A stretch of 64,000 bases of DNA from Terrabacter aerolatus (GTDB lineage: Bacteria; Actinomycetota; Actinomycetes; Actinomycetales; Dermatophilaceae), in NCBI RefSeq assembly GCF_007991735.1, contig NZ_BJYX01000006.1, forward strand, positions 161,384-225,383, given 5' to 3'. The notes below the pieces were generated by a model. That model worked only from the letters and a program-made list of their open reading frames with translations, made no database searches and had not been told where the DNA came from. The position numbers were made by a program, and so were the translations under genes. Shown here piece by piece: positions 9,681-18,203 of the stretch (position 1 is the first letter of the stretch; the number at the start of each line of letters is the position of its first letter).

Positions 9681-10613
9681 TCAGTACCAGTGCGGCGAGC
9701 GCGCCTGCCAGGTCGACCAGGCGTTGCACGGGTTGCCGTAGGACATCTCGATGTACCAGAGGCCCCACTTGATCTGGGTGAGCGGGTTGGTGCGGTAGTC
9801 GGCACCGAACTGCGACATCTTGCTCGCCGGCAGGGACTGCGGGATGCCGTACGCGCCGGAGCTGGCGTTCTCCGCGGACCAGCGCCAGCCGCTCTCGCCC
9901 GTCCACAGGTTGACGAGGCAGTTGTACTGCGCGTCGCTCGACCAGCCGTGGTCGGCCATGAGGATGCGGGCCGCCGACTGCGGGTCGCTCTGGGCGTTGT
10001 CGATGACGCGCTGACGCTCCTGGTCGCGCGCTGCCTTGGCGGCGGCCTGGCGGGCCAGCTCGGCCTGCTTTGCGGCCTCCTGCTTCTGCTTGGCCTCGAG
10101 CTCCTTGGCCGTGCGCAGACCGGTGGCGGCGATGGCGGTGCGTCGCTCGTTGCGCGAGACCGACGCGGCGGCGCGGTAGGTCGTGTCGACCGTGGAGGCG
10201 CGGGCCAGCTCGTCCGTCTGGGCCACGACGCCGTTGCCGACGACGAAGGCAGCCGCGTCGGAGCTGATGAGGTTCGTGGCCTTGGCGTAGGCGAAGCCGG
10301 AGGCGCCCAGGCCGAGGGCCAGGGCCCCCGCGAGGATCGGGCGGCCGACGTGCCGCCGGCGCGAGCTCGGCTTGGTGTGGCGGCTGCTCCGGGTGGGGTG
10401 CGGGCGCTCGGGCGCCGACGGGACCGCCGGGACGGCTCGGGTCGAGTCGACCGCTCGCCGAGCGCCGGGGGTCACCGGACGCGGGTCGCGGGAGACCGCC
10501 GGGACCTCCTCGCCTCGGGCCGCGCCGGACCGCACCGTGGAGGGGGTGGGGTTCGGGCGCGGAGCGGTCGAGGGGGCCGGTGCGTTGCGGTGCCGGCCTT
10601 CATACCGTGCCAT
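9681..10613 (-). CDS. Secreted lysozyme-like (lytic transglycosylase-fold) cell-wall protein
   Basis: 310 residues. A Pro/Arg/Ser-rich cytosolic N-terminus (1-88) is followed by one membrane segment (about 91-110), an Ala/Lys/Glu-rich coiled-coil region (about 150-200), and a C-terminal lysozyme-like domain (about 215-310). That domain has a likely catalytic Glu in WTGESGW and the GAYGIPQ motif. This architecture matches aggregation-promoting-factor/SLT-like proteins of actinobacteria that cut or remodel peptidoglycan. The long basic N-terminus before the membrane segment is unusual. The upstream leader has no riboswitch I can recognise. Confidence 0.82.
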   Translation of the reverse strand: MARYEGRHRNAPAPSTAPRPNPTPSTVRSGAARGEEVPAVSRDPRPVTPGARRAVDSTRAVPAVPSAPERPHPTRSSRHTKPSSRRRHVGRPILAGALALGLGASGFAYAKATNLISSDAAAFVVGNGVVAQTDELARASTVDTTYRAAASVSRNERRTAIAATGLRTAKELEAKQKQEAAKQAELARQAAAKAARDQERQRVIDNAQSDPQSAARILMADHGWSSDAQYNCLVNLWTGESGWRWSAENASSGAYGIPQSLPASKMSQFGADYRTNPLTQIKWGLWYIEMSYGNPCNAWSTWQARSPHWY

Positions 10614-10850
10614 GAACAGACGTCACGCCTTCCTGGGTTCGGGGGTGTGCCGGGCGTGGAGGTCTTCGGGCGATGGCCCGTCGACGGCTCCGCCCGACGT
10701 CAGTGCACGACCTCCGACCGACGCGCCCACACCCCGAGGTGAGCGTTATCGTTCCGAGATCTTCAACCAGACACGGTGCCAGCAGACCGTAACAGGTGCA
10801 AATCGGCGTCCACCCCCGGGGTCGCCACGGGCCGTGAATGGCGTGGCCCA
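10614..10850. other. Leader and promoter region of the lysozyme-like gene
   Basis: No gene is seen. On the minus strand there is an AT-richer stretch (GTTGAAG ... GATAACG at about 10745-10765) that could be the promoter, giving a leader of roughly 130 bases. I compared it by eye with the ydaO (c-di-AMP) riboswitch common upstream of such genes and did not find its conserved core. Confidence 0.4.
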
Positions 10851-10893
10851 GCGCACAGCGCCCCCGAGAACCGTGCTCGGGGACGCTGTGCGC
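10851..10893 (-). terminator. Strong hairpin downstream of phoH
   Basis: GCGCACAGCG (10851-10860) pairs with 10884-10893. After one mismatch CCCCGAG pairs with CTCGGGG, leaving a 7-base loop. It starts 8 bases past the phoH stop, where a rho-independent-like terminator is expected, though no clear T-tract follows. Confidence 0.75.
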
Positions 10894-10901
10894 AGTGTGA
10901 C

Positions 10902-12317
10902 TCAGGTCACATCGATGCCTTCGAGCATGTCGGTGACGAGGGCCGCGATGGGACTGCGCTCGCTCCTCGTCAGGGTCACGTGGGCGAAGAGCGGGTGGCC
11001 CTTGAGCTTCTCGATGACGGCCGCCACGCCGTCGTGCCGGCCCACCCGGAGGTTGTCACGCTGGGCCACGTCGTGGGTGAGCACGACCTTGCTGTTCTGC
11101 CCGATGCGACTCAGCACGGTGAGCAGGACGTTGCGCTCGAGGGACTGCGCCTCGTCGACGATGACGAACGCGTCGTGCAGGGACCGGCCACGGATGTGGG
11201 TCAGGGGCAGGACCTCGAGCAGGCCGCGGTCCATGATCTCCTCGACGACCTCGGTCGACACGAGGGCGCTCAGCGTGTCGAAGACCGCCTGTCCCCACGG
11301 GTTCATCTTCTCGGCCTCGGTGCCGGGCAGGTAGCCGAGCTCCTGGCCGCCGACGGCGAAGAGGGGGCGGAAGACCAGCACCTTGCGCTGGATGCGACGC
11401 TCCATGACCGACTCGAGGCCGGCGCAGAGCGCGAGGGCCGACTTGCCGGTCCCGGCCCGGCCGCCGAGGCTGAGGATGCCGACGTCGGGGTCGAGGAGCA
11501 GGTCGAGGGCGATCCGCTGCTCGGCGCTGCGCCCGTGCAGGCCGAACGCGTCGCGGTCGCCCCGGACGAGCCGGATCTGCTTGTCGGCCCCGACGCGCCC
11601 GAGACCGCTTCCCCGCGGCGAGAGCAGGACGAGACCGGTGTGGCACGGCAGCTCGGCGGCTCCGGCGTGCTCGATGCGGCCCTTGTCGTAGAGCTGGTCG
11701 AGCTCCTCGGAGCTGACCTCGAGCTCCTGCATGCCCGTCCAGCCGGAGTCGACGCCCTGCTCGTGGCGGTACTCCTCCGCCTCGAGGCCGCACGCCGAGG
11801 CCTTGACCCGCATCGGCAGGTCCTTGGACACGATGGTCACGTCGGCGCCCTCGTTGGCGAGGTTGCGGGCGACGGCCAGGATGCGGGTGTCGTTGTCGCC
11901 GAGCCGGAAACCGGCCGGCAGCGACGACGGGTCGGTGTGGTTGAGCTCGACGCGCAGGGTACCGCCGTCGGTGCCGACGGCCACCGGCTGGTCGAGCCGA
12001 CCCTCGCTGATCCGCAGGTCGTCGAGCAGGCGCAGCGCCTGGCGGGCGAAGTAGCCGAGCTCGGGGTGGTGCCGCTTGCCCTCGAGCTCGGTGACGACGA
12101 CGACCGGGAGGACGACCTCGTGCTCGGCGAAACGGAGCATCGCCCGGGGGTCGGACAGGAGCACGGACGTGTCGAGGACGTACGTCTTGTGCCCGGGCTC
12201 GCGTTCGCGGGCCGTCGTGCGCGTGGAGGCGCGTGTCGTGGCGCGTGTGGAGGCCGCGGCCGGCTTGGTGGTGCTGCTGGCGGGGTCCGACGTGACCTGA
12301 CGGGTCGTACGAGCCAT
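10902..12317 (-). CDS. PIN-PhoH family ATPase (PhoH2-like)
   Basis: 471 residues. An N-terminal PIN nuclease domain (about 45-175; [10 protein letters not shown] carries the first metal Asp, GDNDTRIL a later acidic pair) is joined to a C-terminal PhoH ATPase/helicase domain. That domain has [13 protein letters not shown] (Walker A), the Walker B region FVIVDEAQ, and [17 protein letters not shown]-PhoH proteins are RNA nuclease/helicases linked to toxin-antitoxin loci, but no short antitoxin-like ORF is seen upstream here. The ATG at 12317 is preceded by GGGAG at a good distance. Longer in-frame starts lack a Shine-Dalgarno sequence and run through a hairpin. Confidence 0.88.
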   Translation of the reverse strand: MARTTRQVTSDPASSTTKPAAASTRATTRASTRTTAREREPGHKTYVLDTSVLLSDPRAMLRFAEHEVVLPVVVVTELEGKRHHPELGYFARQALRLLDDLRISEGRLDQPVAVGTDGGTLRVELNHTDPSSLPAGFRLGDNDTRILAVARNLANEGADVTIVSKDLPMRVKASACGLEAEEYRHEQGVDSGWTGMQELEVSSEELDQLYDKGRIEHAGAAELPCHTGLVLLSPRGSGLGRVGADKQIRLVRGDRDAFGLHGRSAEQRIALDLLLDPDVGILSLGGRAGTGKSALALCAGLESVMERRIQRKVLVFRPLFAVGGQELGYLPGTEAEKMNPWGQAVFDTLSALVSTEVVEEIMDRGLLEVLPLTHIRGRSLHDAFVIVDEAQSLERNVLLTVLSRIGQNSKVVLTHDVAQRDNLRVGRHDGVAAVIEKLKGHPLFAHVTLTRSERSPIAALVTDMLEGIDVT

Positions 12318-12656
12318 GTGCCACTCCCTACGCGGCGCGCTTCGCGCGCCTAATCGCTCCCGAGATGCCGGGCGGCCACCAGAGGGTGGCGTCGTGCCCG
12401 GCCCTCCGTCCTGAGCGATCGCTCCATGGGTGGGCCTCCTGGCAACGCCCGACGGGTGTCGGCCGTTGGGTCGACGGTACGACCAGGGAGCGACACCGGT
12501 GGGGATTGAACGCCGTCGTGTCGTCGTGTCGCCCGAGTGTTCACACGGGCGTAACGCAGCGGTCCCGGAACCGACGCGAACCCACTCGGAACCCACGCGG
12601 CACCCACGCGGAACCCACTCGGAACCGGCGAGGAGCCGACTCCCCGGGATCGCGGT
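12318..12656 (-). other. 339-base phoH upstream region with hairpins and an 11-bp repeat array
   Basis: No coding gene is supported. Reading towards phoH there is first the 11-bp array (annotated separately) and then a perfect palindrome GAGCGATCGCTC (about 12413-12424). A GC-rich stem around GCCACC/GGTGGC follows at about 12372-12390, and finally a GGCGCGC-TTC-GCGCGCC hairpin at 12334-12350 just upstream of the ribosome-binding site. Together these suggest a structured 5' leader for phoH. Confidence 0.5.
12572..12626. repeat. Five 11-bp direct repeats (CACNCGGAACC-type) upstream of phoH
   Basis: Units at 12572, 12583, 12594, 12605 and 12616 read CGACGCGAACC, CACTCGGAACC, CACGCGGCACC, CACGCGGAACC and CACTCGGAACC. 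The exact 11-bp period puts each copy on the same helical face, as in iterons or cooperative operator arrays. The array lies between the end of the WXG cassette and the phoH leader. Function unknown. Confidence 0.75.
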
Positions 12657-12980
12657 TCAGGCCCAGGGCGAGCGGCCCATGACGCGGACGTACTCGTGCT
12701 TCCAGCGCCACCGGCGGATCCCCACGACGATGCCGAGGAGGCCGACCGCCCCGAACATGGCCAGGAGGGCCCAGCCGGCGCCGAGCGCGCCCTGCGCCCC
12801 ACCGTCGGCGGCCTTCTTGCACACGACGAAGAGCACGACGCCCGCCACGGCGATGACGGCGAAGAAGACCGTCATGACCCACGGCTCGCGGATCTGGCCG
12901 ATGAAGAGACCGCCCTCGGGGACGGGGAACGGCTCCTTGGGCGGCGTGCCCCCGGTCCGGGTCTGGTCCACGTCACTCAT
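12657..12980 (-). CDS. Small membrane protein of the WXG cassette
   Basis: 107 residues with two hydrophobic segments (about 32-50 and 62-82), a basic stretch RRWRWKHE after the second, and a polar N-terminus. No family recognised. The ATG overlaps the stop of the preceding gene (ATGA), so it is translated with the cassette. It may anchor or export products of the two upstream genes, which is inference from position only. Confidence 0.75.
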   Translation of the reverse strand: MSDVDQTRTGGTPPKEPFPVPEGGLFIGQIREPWVMTVFFAVIAVAGVVLFVVCKKAADGGAQGALGAGWALLAMFGAVGLLGIVVGIRRWRWKHEYVRVMGRSPWA

Positions 12981-13681
12981 GCGGCCACCCCCTCGCCGTA
13001 GAGGCGCGCGACCTCGGCGGTGAGACCCGCCTCGTCGACGGTCCCGCCCGTGCCGGTGCCCGGACCCGACACGTCGCGCAGCGCCTCGTACCCCTCGCCC
13101 CGGGGACGGACGGCCAGCGTCCGGTCTCCGTCGGCGGTGCGGACCTGGAGGATGACGGCGGCGGCGGGGTCGGCGGCGAAGCGCTCCTTCATCATCCCGG
13201 TGACGAGCGCGGTCCGGTCGACGTCGGGCTCGCCGAGCCGCACGAACCACGACGCGAGCTGGCGAGGCTGCATCAGCGCCGTGACCGTGTCGGACTCGAG
13301 CAGCGCGACGTACTCGACGTCGTCACCGTCGGCGCCGACGAAGCCGATCCGCGACCAGCGGTAGGCCTTGCCGGTGACGTACTCGATGAGCGCCGCGTAG
13401 GAGCGGGTCTGGCGGTCGCCGTTCTCGTCGAGCGTGAGCCAGCCGCGGGACACGAGCGAGGAGGCGCCGCCGATGAGGGCCCCCTCCTGGGCGATTCGGG
13501 GGTCGCTGAGGAGGAACTCGCCCGAGGTCCGCGACGCCGCGGAGTCGTGCCGCGACAGGAGATAGGCCAGCTCGCTGGCGCCGATGCCGACGATGTCGTC
13601 GGGGAGCTCGATCGCCTCGATCGGCGTGCCGTGCAGAGGGTCCTTCACCCGGTCGCCCCGGGTCTCGTTCGTGTCGGTCAT
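12977..13681 (-). CDS. Conserved hypothetical protein of the WXG cassette (possible ESX-secretion chaperone-like)
   Basis: 234 soluble residues, no signal peptide or membrane segment. The N-terminal half (IGASELAYLLSRHD, then a region rich in LLSDPRIAQEGALIG) resembles a winged or helical domain. The C-terminal part is mixed alpha/beta with VILQVRTADGDR. Its place between a WXG protein and a small membrane protein, and its size, recall EspG-type chaperones of mycobacterial ESX systems. I cannot establish homology by eye. It follows the WXG gene after 55 bases. Confidence 0.7.
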   Translation of the reverse strand: MTDTNETRGDRVKDPLHGTPIEAIELPDDIVGIGASELAYLLSRHDSAASRTSGEFLLSDPRIAQEGALIGGASSLVSRGWLTLDENGDRQTRSYAALIEYVTGKAYRWSRIGFVGADGDDVEYVALLESDTVTALMQPRQLASWFVRLGEPDVDRTALVTGMMKERFAADPAAAVILQVRTADGDRTLAVRPRGEGYEALRDVSGPGTGTGGTVDEAGLTAEVARLYGEGVAA

Positions 13682-13736
13682 GTGCGTTCCACCTTGTCCT
13701 CGTGGCCGTCGTGGGCCATGCGGTCGTCTCGGGTCG

Positions 13737-14705
13737 TCAGTCGAAGGGGTTCAGGGAGGAGAGGACGTCGCCGGCCTTGTCGGCGACGTCACCCGCGAAG
13801 TCGGCGACGTCGCCGGCCGCGTCGCTGATCGCGTGGCCGGCCTCGCCCGCGAAGTGCGAGATGTCGTCCCAGTGGTCGTAGACGAGCTCACCGACGGCCA
13901 TCGCCCCGGCGGCCGCGCCCGCGATCGCGTTGACCGGCGGGATCGGCACCAGGGCCACGGCGCCGAGGGCGGTCATGGCCCCGTCGTAGGTGGCACGCCC
14001 GTAGTGGCCGCCCGCGATGTCGTTGGCCACGGTGAACCCGCCCAGCGCGACGCCGGCGGGGCCGAGGAACTTGCCGAACGTGCCGAGCCCCTTGGCGAGC
14101 TTCGAGCCGTCCTCGAGCGCCGGCACGAAGCGCGAGAGCGTCGACCAGTTCTTCGGGGCGAGGGCGTCGCCGAACTCGGCCAGGCGACCCGTGTTCCACG
14201 CGTTCTTGAGGTTCTTGAAGAGCCCCAGCTCGCTGTCGAAGCCGCCGAGGTTGTTGGAGAAGTTCTTGAGCTTGAGCGCCAGACCGGCGACGCTGCCCAG
14301 CGTTCCCGCGAGCTTGAACGGCGTGAAGAGCGCCTTGGTGAGGTCGTAGCCGGGGATGCCGCCGTTGCCCACGCTCGCGCTGCCCGGCCCGAGAGGGCCC
14401 ACGGGACCGAGGGGACCGGCGCCGCCGGAGCCCTGACCGCTCGCCGTGTCCTGCTGACCGGCGTTGCGGCGCAGCGCCTCCGCGAGCTTGCCGAGGTCGG
14501 TACCGAACTGGGTCAGCTGGGCCTCGATCGGGGGCCAGCGGTTCATCAGCTGGTCGAGGTCGCCGCCGCCCCACTGCCCCCTGAGGGCGTGCACCGCACG
14601 GCTCGCCTCGCCCTTGACCGTGTCGCACTCGCGGGCGTGACCGGTGATCCGCTCGGCGGAGGCCCGCAGCGCCACCGGGTCGGCACCCTTCTTGTAGATC
14701 GCCAT
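13737..14705 (-). CDS. WXG-type secreted protein with glycine-rich and amphipathic C-terminal region
   Basis: 322 residues. The N-terminal ~85 residues are a helical hairpin with a W-x-G turn (WGG at 45-47), as in ESAT-6/WXG100 proteins. A Gly/Pro linker follows (about 88-115), then a long region with hydrophobic helices (VALGGFTVAND, AIAGAAAGAMAVGELVYDHWDD). The end is an amphipathic repeat, DVADFAGDVADKAGDV. This layout, a WXG leader plus a long effector-like tail, fits ESX/type VII substrates. No ESX machinery gene is in the window. The N-terminal domain is clearly paralogous to the protein at 55865-56470, sharing KGADxxAL, the WxG and a regularly spaced Leu pattern. Confidence 0.78.
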   Translation of the reverse strand: MAIYKKGADPVALRASAERITGHARECDTVKGEASRAVHALRGQWGGGDLDQLMNRWPPIEAQLTQFGTDLGKLAEALRRNAGQQDTASGQGSGGAGPLGPVGPLGPGSASVGNGGIPGYDLTKALFTPFKLAGTLGSVAGLALKLKNFSNNLGGFDSELGLFKNLKNAWNTGRLAEFGDALAPKNWSTLSRFVPALEDGSKLAKGLGTFGKFLGPAGVALGGFTVANDIAGGHYGRATYDGAMTALGAVALVPIPPVNAIAGAAAGAMAVGELVYDHWDDISHFAGEAGHAISDAAGDVADFAGDVADKAGDVLSSLNPFD

Positions 14706-14780
14706 CTGTCGTACTCCCCTGATGTCGTCGCCGCTGTCGTGTGCCGGCCCGGGAGGGCCCCGGCATCTCGGCCCACCCGC

Positions 14781-14824
14781 AACCTACGCAACCATGCCAA
14801 CCCGGACAATGGGGAGCACTCCCC
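14781..14824 (-). promoter_or_regulatory. Promoter and palindromic operator of the WXG cassette
   Basis: Reading on the minus strand: palindrome GGGGAGTGCTCCCC (14824-14811), one base, a -35 box TTGTCC (14809-14804), a 17-base spacer, then a -10 box TAGGTT (14786-14781). The leader to the ATG is about 70 bases. The same order, with the palindrome one base from the -35 box, is found upstream of the second WXG gene. A 13-base segment covering the -10 box is identical to the -10 region of the hemolysin-III gene. Confidence 0.65.
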
Positions 14825-14833
14825 TACGGCAGG

Positions 14834-15595
14834 TCAGCCGCCGAAACGACGGTGCCGGCCGGCATACGCCCGGAGCGCGCGGAGGAAGTCGACGTGGCGG
14901 AAGTCCGGCCAGTACGCCTCGCAGAAGTAGAACTCGGACGTCGCGCTCTGCCAGAGCAGGAAGCCGCCGAGGCGCTGCTCTCCGGAGGTGCGGATGACGA
15001 GGTCCGGGTCGGGCTGGCCCTTGGTGTACAGGTGCTCGGCGATGTCCTCGACGGTGAGCCCCGCGGCGATCTCGTCGATCGACTCCCCGGCAGCCGCGCG
15101 GGCGAGCAGCAGGTCACGGACGGCATCGGCGATCTCGCGGCGGCCGCCGTAGCCGACGGCGACGTTGACCGTCATGCCCTCGACGTCCTCCGTGCGCTTC
15201 GCCGAGGCGCTGAGGCTCGCGGCCGTCTCGGGCGGCAGCAGGTCGAGCGCCCCGACGATCTTGAGACGCCAGTGGCCCGACTCGGCGAGGTCGGCGACGG
15301 CGGTCTCGATGATCTTCAGGAGCGGCGCCAGCTCCTCCTCGGCGCGGCGCAGGTTGTCGGTCGAGAGCAGCCAGAGCGTGACGTATTCGACGCCCGCGTC
15401 GCGGCACCACTCGAGCAGCTCCTCGATCTTGTCGGCGCCCGCCTGGTGGCCGCTCGCGGTGCCGGCGCCGCGAGCCCTGGCCCAACGTCGGTTGCCGTCG
15501 AGCATGACGGCGACGTGGCGTGGGAGCGCCTCCTTGGGGAGGTCCTTGAGGACTCGGCGCTCGTACGCGCCGTAGACCACATCGCGCCACCCCAC
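14834..15595 (-). CDS. uppS: Isoprenyl transferase (undecaprenyl/polyprenyl diphosphate synthase)
   Basis: 253 residues, a cis-prenyltransferase making the long-chain lipid carrier for cell-wall synthesis. MLDGNRRWAR (catalytic Asp, P-loop-like), the TLWLLSTDN region and DLVIRTSGEQRLGGFLLWQ are family signatures. The GTG start at 15595 is preceded by GAGGAGG at five bases. Much longer in-frame starts have no support. One GTATGCCG site near the C-terminus encodes Tyr-Ala. Confidence 0.93.
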   Translation of the reverse strand: MGWRDVVYGAYERRVLKDLPKEALPRHVAVMLDGNRRWARARGAGTASGHQAGADKIEELLEWCRDAGVEYVTLWLLSTDNLRRAEEELAPLLKIIETAVADLAESGHWRLKIVGALDLLPPETAASLSASAKRTEDVEGMTVNVAVGYGGRREIADAVRDLLLARAAAGESIDEIAAGLTVEDIAEHLYTKGQPDPDLVIRTSGEQRLGGFLLWQSATSEFYFCEAYWPDFRHVDFLRALRAYAGRHRRFGG

Positions 15596-15825
15596 GGGGC
15601 CTCCTCGTCGACTCGCTCGTGTGTCATCGTCGGTCCGGACCGGGCAGCCCGGGAGAGCCGCGCTATCACCGTACCCCCCGCGCCTGCGCCGGCCGCGGCG
15701 GTCCGGTGGAGTCGTCGCGAGCGTCTGGTGAGCATGCTGTGACGAGGCCGTGAAGAGGGTCGCGAGACCGTGCTGGAGGCGGTTGTCGCGACGGCCCGGA
15801 GCGGACGTTCTCACAGCAGATCCTG

Positions 15826-15860
15826 AACCTACGTTGCCGTAACCTACGGTTGCGTAGGTT
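15826..15860 (+). promoter_or_regulatory. Repeated AACCTACG operator over the hemolysin-III promoter
   Basis: AACCTACG occurs at 15826 and 15841, and its complement CGTAGGTT at 15853-15860. The last two form a perfect 8-bp inverted repeat with a 4-base spacer. The right arm contains a probable -10 box, TAGGTT (15855-15860), 12 bases before the ATG. A dimeric (for example TetR-family) repressor binding here would block the promoter. The regulator is not in the window. Confidence 0.65.
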
Positions 15861-15872
15861 AGAGTGAGCGGC

Positions 15873-16595
15873 ATGAGCGCCACCCCCGAGCACGTCCCAG
15901 GCACCGTCCCCGAGGAGCCGGCCAGCACCCCGGTCGCCGACCTCGTGGCCATCGTCAAGCCCCGCCTCCGCGGCTGGCTGCACCTCGGCATGTTCCCCGT
16001 CGCCGTCATCGGCGGCCTGGCGCTCGTGCTCGTCTCCGACCCCGGCGCGGTGCGCACCGCCTCGATCGTCTTCACGGTGAGCGCCGCCCTGCTCTTCGGC
16101 GTCTCCGCCGTCTACCACCGCGGCACGTGGGGACCGAGGATGTCGGGCCTGCTCAAGCGCTTCGACCACTCGAACATCTACCTCATCATCGCCGGCACGT
16201 ACACGCCGTTCGCGGTGACCCTGCTGCCGTCCGGCCAGGCCCGACTGCTCCTGTCGGTCATCTGGGGCGCCGCGATCGCGGGCGTGCTCTTCCGCGTCTT
16301 CTGGGTCAGCGCGCCGCGCTGGCTCTACACCGCGCTCTACCTCGCGCTCGGCTGGGCCGCCGTCTTCTACGTCGTGCCCTTCTGGCGCGAGGGCGGTCCG
16401 CTCATCGGCTCGCTCATCGGGCTCGGCGGCCTCATGTACACCGCGGGCGGCATCGTCTACGGGACGAAGCGGCCCAACCCGTGGCCCAAGTGGTTCGGCT
16501 TCCACGAGGTCTTCCACGCCTTCACGCTCGGCGGCTTCCTCACGCACTTCGCCGCGATCACGCTCGCGGTCGTCGGCTACCAGGCCGCCACCTGA
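15873..16595 (+). CDS. trhA: Hemolysin III / PAQR-type membrane protein (TrhA-like)
   Basis: 240 residues with about seven membrane helices. VYHRGTWGP, the FDHSNIYLIIAGTYTPF stretch and the late HEVFHAF motif carry the Ser/His/Asp metal-binding residues of the PAQR superfamily. Family members act in membrane-lipid homeostasis; the hemolysin name is historical. An alternative GTG lies three codons upstream, but the ATG fits the probable short leader better. Confidence 0.9.
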   Translation: MSATPEHVPGTVPEEPASTPVADLVAIVKPRLRGWLHLGMFPVAVIGGLALVLVSDPGAVRTASIVFTVSAALLFGVSAVYHRGTWGPRMSGLLKRFDHSNIYLIIAGTYTPFAVTLLPSGQARLLLSVIWGAAIAGVLFRVFWVSAPRWLYTALYLALGWAAVFYVVPFWREGGPLIGSLIGLGGLMYTAGGIVYGTKRPNPWPKWFGFHEVFHAFTLGGFLTHFAAITLAVVGYQAAT

Positions 16596-16626
16596 GCGTC
16601 CCACGCTCCCGATCCCGTGGGACATG

Positions 16627-16659
16627 ACGAACGCCCCGGCCTCGTGCCGGGGCGTTCGT
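16627..16659. terminator. Bidirectional terminator hairpin
   Basis: ACGAACGCCCCGGC (16627-16640) pairs perfectly with 16646-16659 around a 5-base loop. It lies between the stop of the hemolysin-III gene and the end of the small membrane gene on the other strand, so it can serve both. A GTATGCCGTGTGGCGG copy follows directly at 16672. Confidence 0.85.
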
Positions 16660-16691
16660 CGTGTCGATGGCGTATGCCGTGTGGCGGCGTC

Positions 16692-16958
16692 TCAGGGACG
16701 CGGCCGCTCCCCCGGAGCGTCGTCACCGGGCTCGCGCGGGGCGTCGGAGACCTCGGGGGTCGTGCCGGAGCCTGCTGCGTGGCCGTCGACGTCTCCCGTG
16801 GCGGCGAGCTCCTCGGCCCGGTCACGGTCGCGGTAGGCCATCCGGCGCAGGCGGCTGTTCATGTTGCGCACGAGGAACCACAGCGCGATGGCCAGCACGA
16901 AGAAGGCGATGAAGCCCCAGATGCCGGGCCCGACCGGGAGGTTGCCACCGCCGTTCAT
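16692..16958 (-). CDS. Small single-span membrane protein downstream of mca
   Basis: 88 residues. One transmembrane segment (about 10-30, IWGFIAFFVLAIALWFLV) is followed by a basic stretch RRMAYRDRDR and an acidic, Pro/Gly-rich tail. Small proteins of this shape commonly follow mca in actinobacteria, but no function is known to me. The ATG overlaps the mca stop (ATGA). Confidence 0.75.
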   Translation of the reverse strand: MNGGGNLPVGPGIWGFIAFFVLAIALWFLVRNMNSRLRRMAYRDRDRAEELAATGDVDGHAAGSGTTPEVSDAPREPGDDAPGERPRP

Positions 16959-18019
16959 CGGGCCCTCGCCGTGGTGGACCCGAGCTCGCTGTCGTCGTCG
17001 TGGCCGGCACCACGGTCGTCGACCTCGTCGGCGTGGGTCTCGGAGCTGTCGCCGCGGCCGGGCTGCTCGGCGTCCTCCGCCTCGGGCTCGTCGGTGATGC
17101 GGCCGTCGTGGACGAGCTCGAGGCCGGTGCTGGTCGCGAGCGCGTCGGCGTCCGTGACGCTGCCCAGACCGGCGAAGAGGTCGTCCTCACCCTCGGCGAT
17201 CGGCACGTACGACAGCGCGGCCTCGAACTCCTCGACGCCCCAGACGCGCTGCTGGACCTCGAGCGGCACCTGGAACCAGAAGCCGTCGGGGTCGACCTGA
17301 GTCGCGTGGGCCAGCAGGGCCCGGTCACGCGTCTCGAAGTGCTCGGCGCACGCGATCGTCGTGGTGGGACGTCCCGACCGGCGGGGCTTCCAGTTCGCCA
17401 GCCACTCGGCATACGGGCTCTCGAGTCCCTCGGCGAGCATGGCGTCGTGGATGGCCTCGAGCCTGGGCTTGGACCACCCGCCGTTGTAGTAGATCTTGAG
17501 CGGCTGCCACGGCTCGCCCGCGTGCGGGTAGCGCGAGGGGTCACCGGCCGCCTCGAAGGCCGCCATCGACACGGTGTGGCACATGATGTGGTCCGGGTGG
17601 GGGTAGCCACCCTTCTCGTCGTACGTCGTCATGACGTGCGGGCGCCAGGCGCGGATGACCCGCACGAGCGCCTCGGTCGTCACGTCGATGTCCTCCAGCG
17701 CGAAGCAGCCGTCGGGAAGCGGCGGCAGCGGGTCGCCCTCGGGGAGGCCCGAGTCGACGAAGCCGAGCCACGTGTGCTCACAGCCGAGCACCTCCTGGGC
17801 GGCCTTCATCTCGTCGCGGCGCACCTGGGCGATGTCACGCAGGATGTGCGGGTCGTCCTTGAGCTTCTCGTTGAGGATGTCGCCCCGCTCGCCGCCCGTG
17901 CAGGAGACGACCATGACGGAGGCCCCCGCGGCGACGTACCTGGCCGTCGTCGCGGCGCCCTTGCTCGACTCGTCGTCGGGGTGCGCGTGCACCGCCATCA
18001 AACGCATGCCCTCGGCCAC
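16955..18019 (-). CDS. mca: Mycothiol S-conjugate amidase
   Basis: 354 residues. Mca hydrolyses mycothiol conjugates of electrophiles, releasing a mercapturic acid. AVHAHPDDESSKG holds the zinc-binding HPDD; YPHPDHIMCH gives the third ligand and a catalytic His. The GTG start has AGGGAG just upstream. A nearby internal ATG (MRLMAVHAH) is the alternative. A Glu/Asp-rich tail of about 60 residues follows the conserved domain. The gene implies mycothiol as the main thiol and so an actinobacterial host. The paralogue MshB is a less likely identity given length and motif spacing. Confidence 0.9.
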   Translation of the reverse strand: MAEGMRLMAVHAHPDDESSKGAATTARYVAAGASVMVVSCTGGERGDILNEKLKDDPHILRDIAQVRRDEMKAAQEVLGCEHTWLGFVDSGLPEGDPLPPLPDGCFALEDIDVTTEALVRVIRAWRPHVMTTYDEKGGYPHPDHIMCHTVSMAAFEAAGDPSRYPHAGEPWQPLKIYYNGGWSKPRLEAIHDAMLAEGLESPYAEWLANWKPRRSGRPTTTIACAEHFETRDRALLAHATQVDPDGFWFQVPLEVQQRVWGVEEFEAALSYVPIAEGEDDLFAGLGSVTDADALATSTGLELVHDGRITDEPEAEDAEQPGRGDSSETHADEVDDRGAGHDDDSELGSTTARAR

Positions 18020-18203
18020 GTGGCTCCCTGTTCGTCCGGAGTGTCGTTGGTGGGGGCGCAGGCGGCTCACGGTCACCCGATGCCTGCCGGCGCCCGGGCC
18101 GCTGCTCTCCGGCGTGCTGCCATGGGAGAGACTGGGGCCCGACCGCCATCCTCTCACTCCCCCGCGCCCTTCGACGCGCGGGCTCGAACCGCCAGGACCC
18201 CGT

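Noticed and set aside
10614..10850. ydaO (c-di-AMP) riboswitch upstream of the lysozyme-like gene
   Set aside because: Expected from gene type, but I could not find the conserved GGGTGAAT-like core or matching helices by eye.
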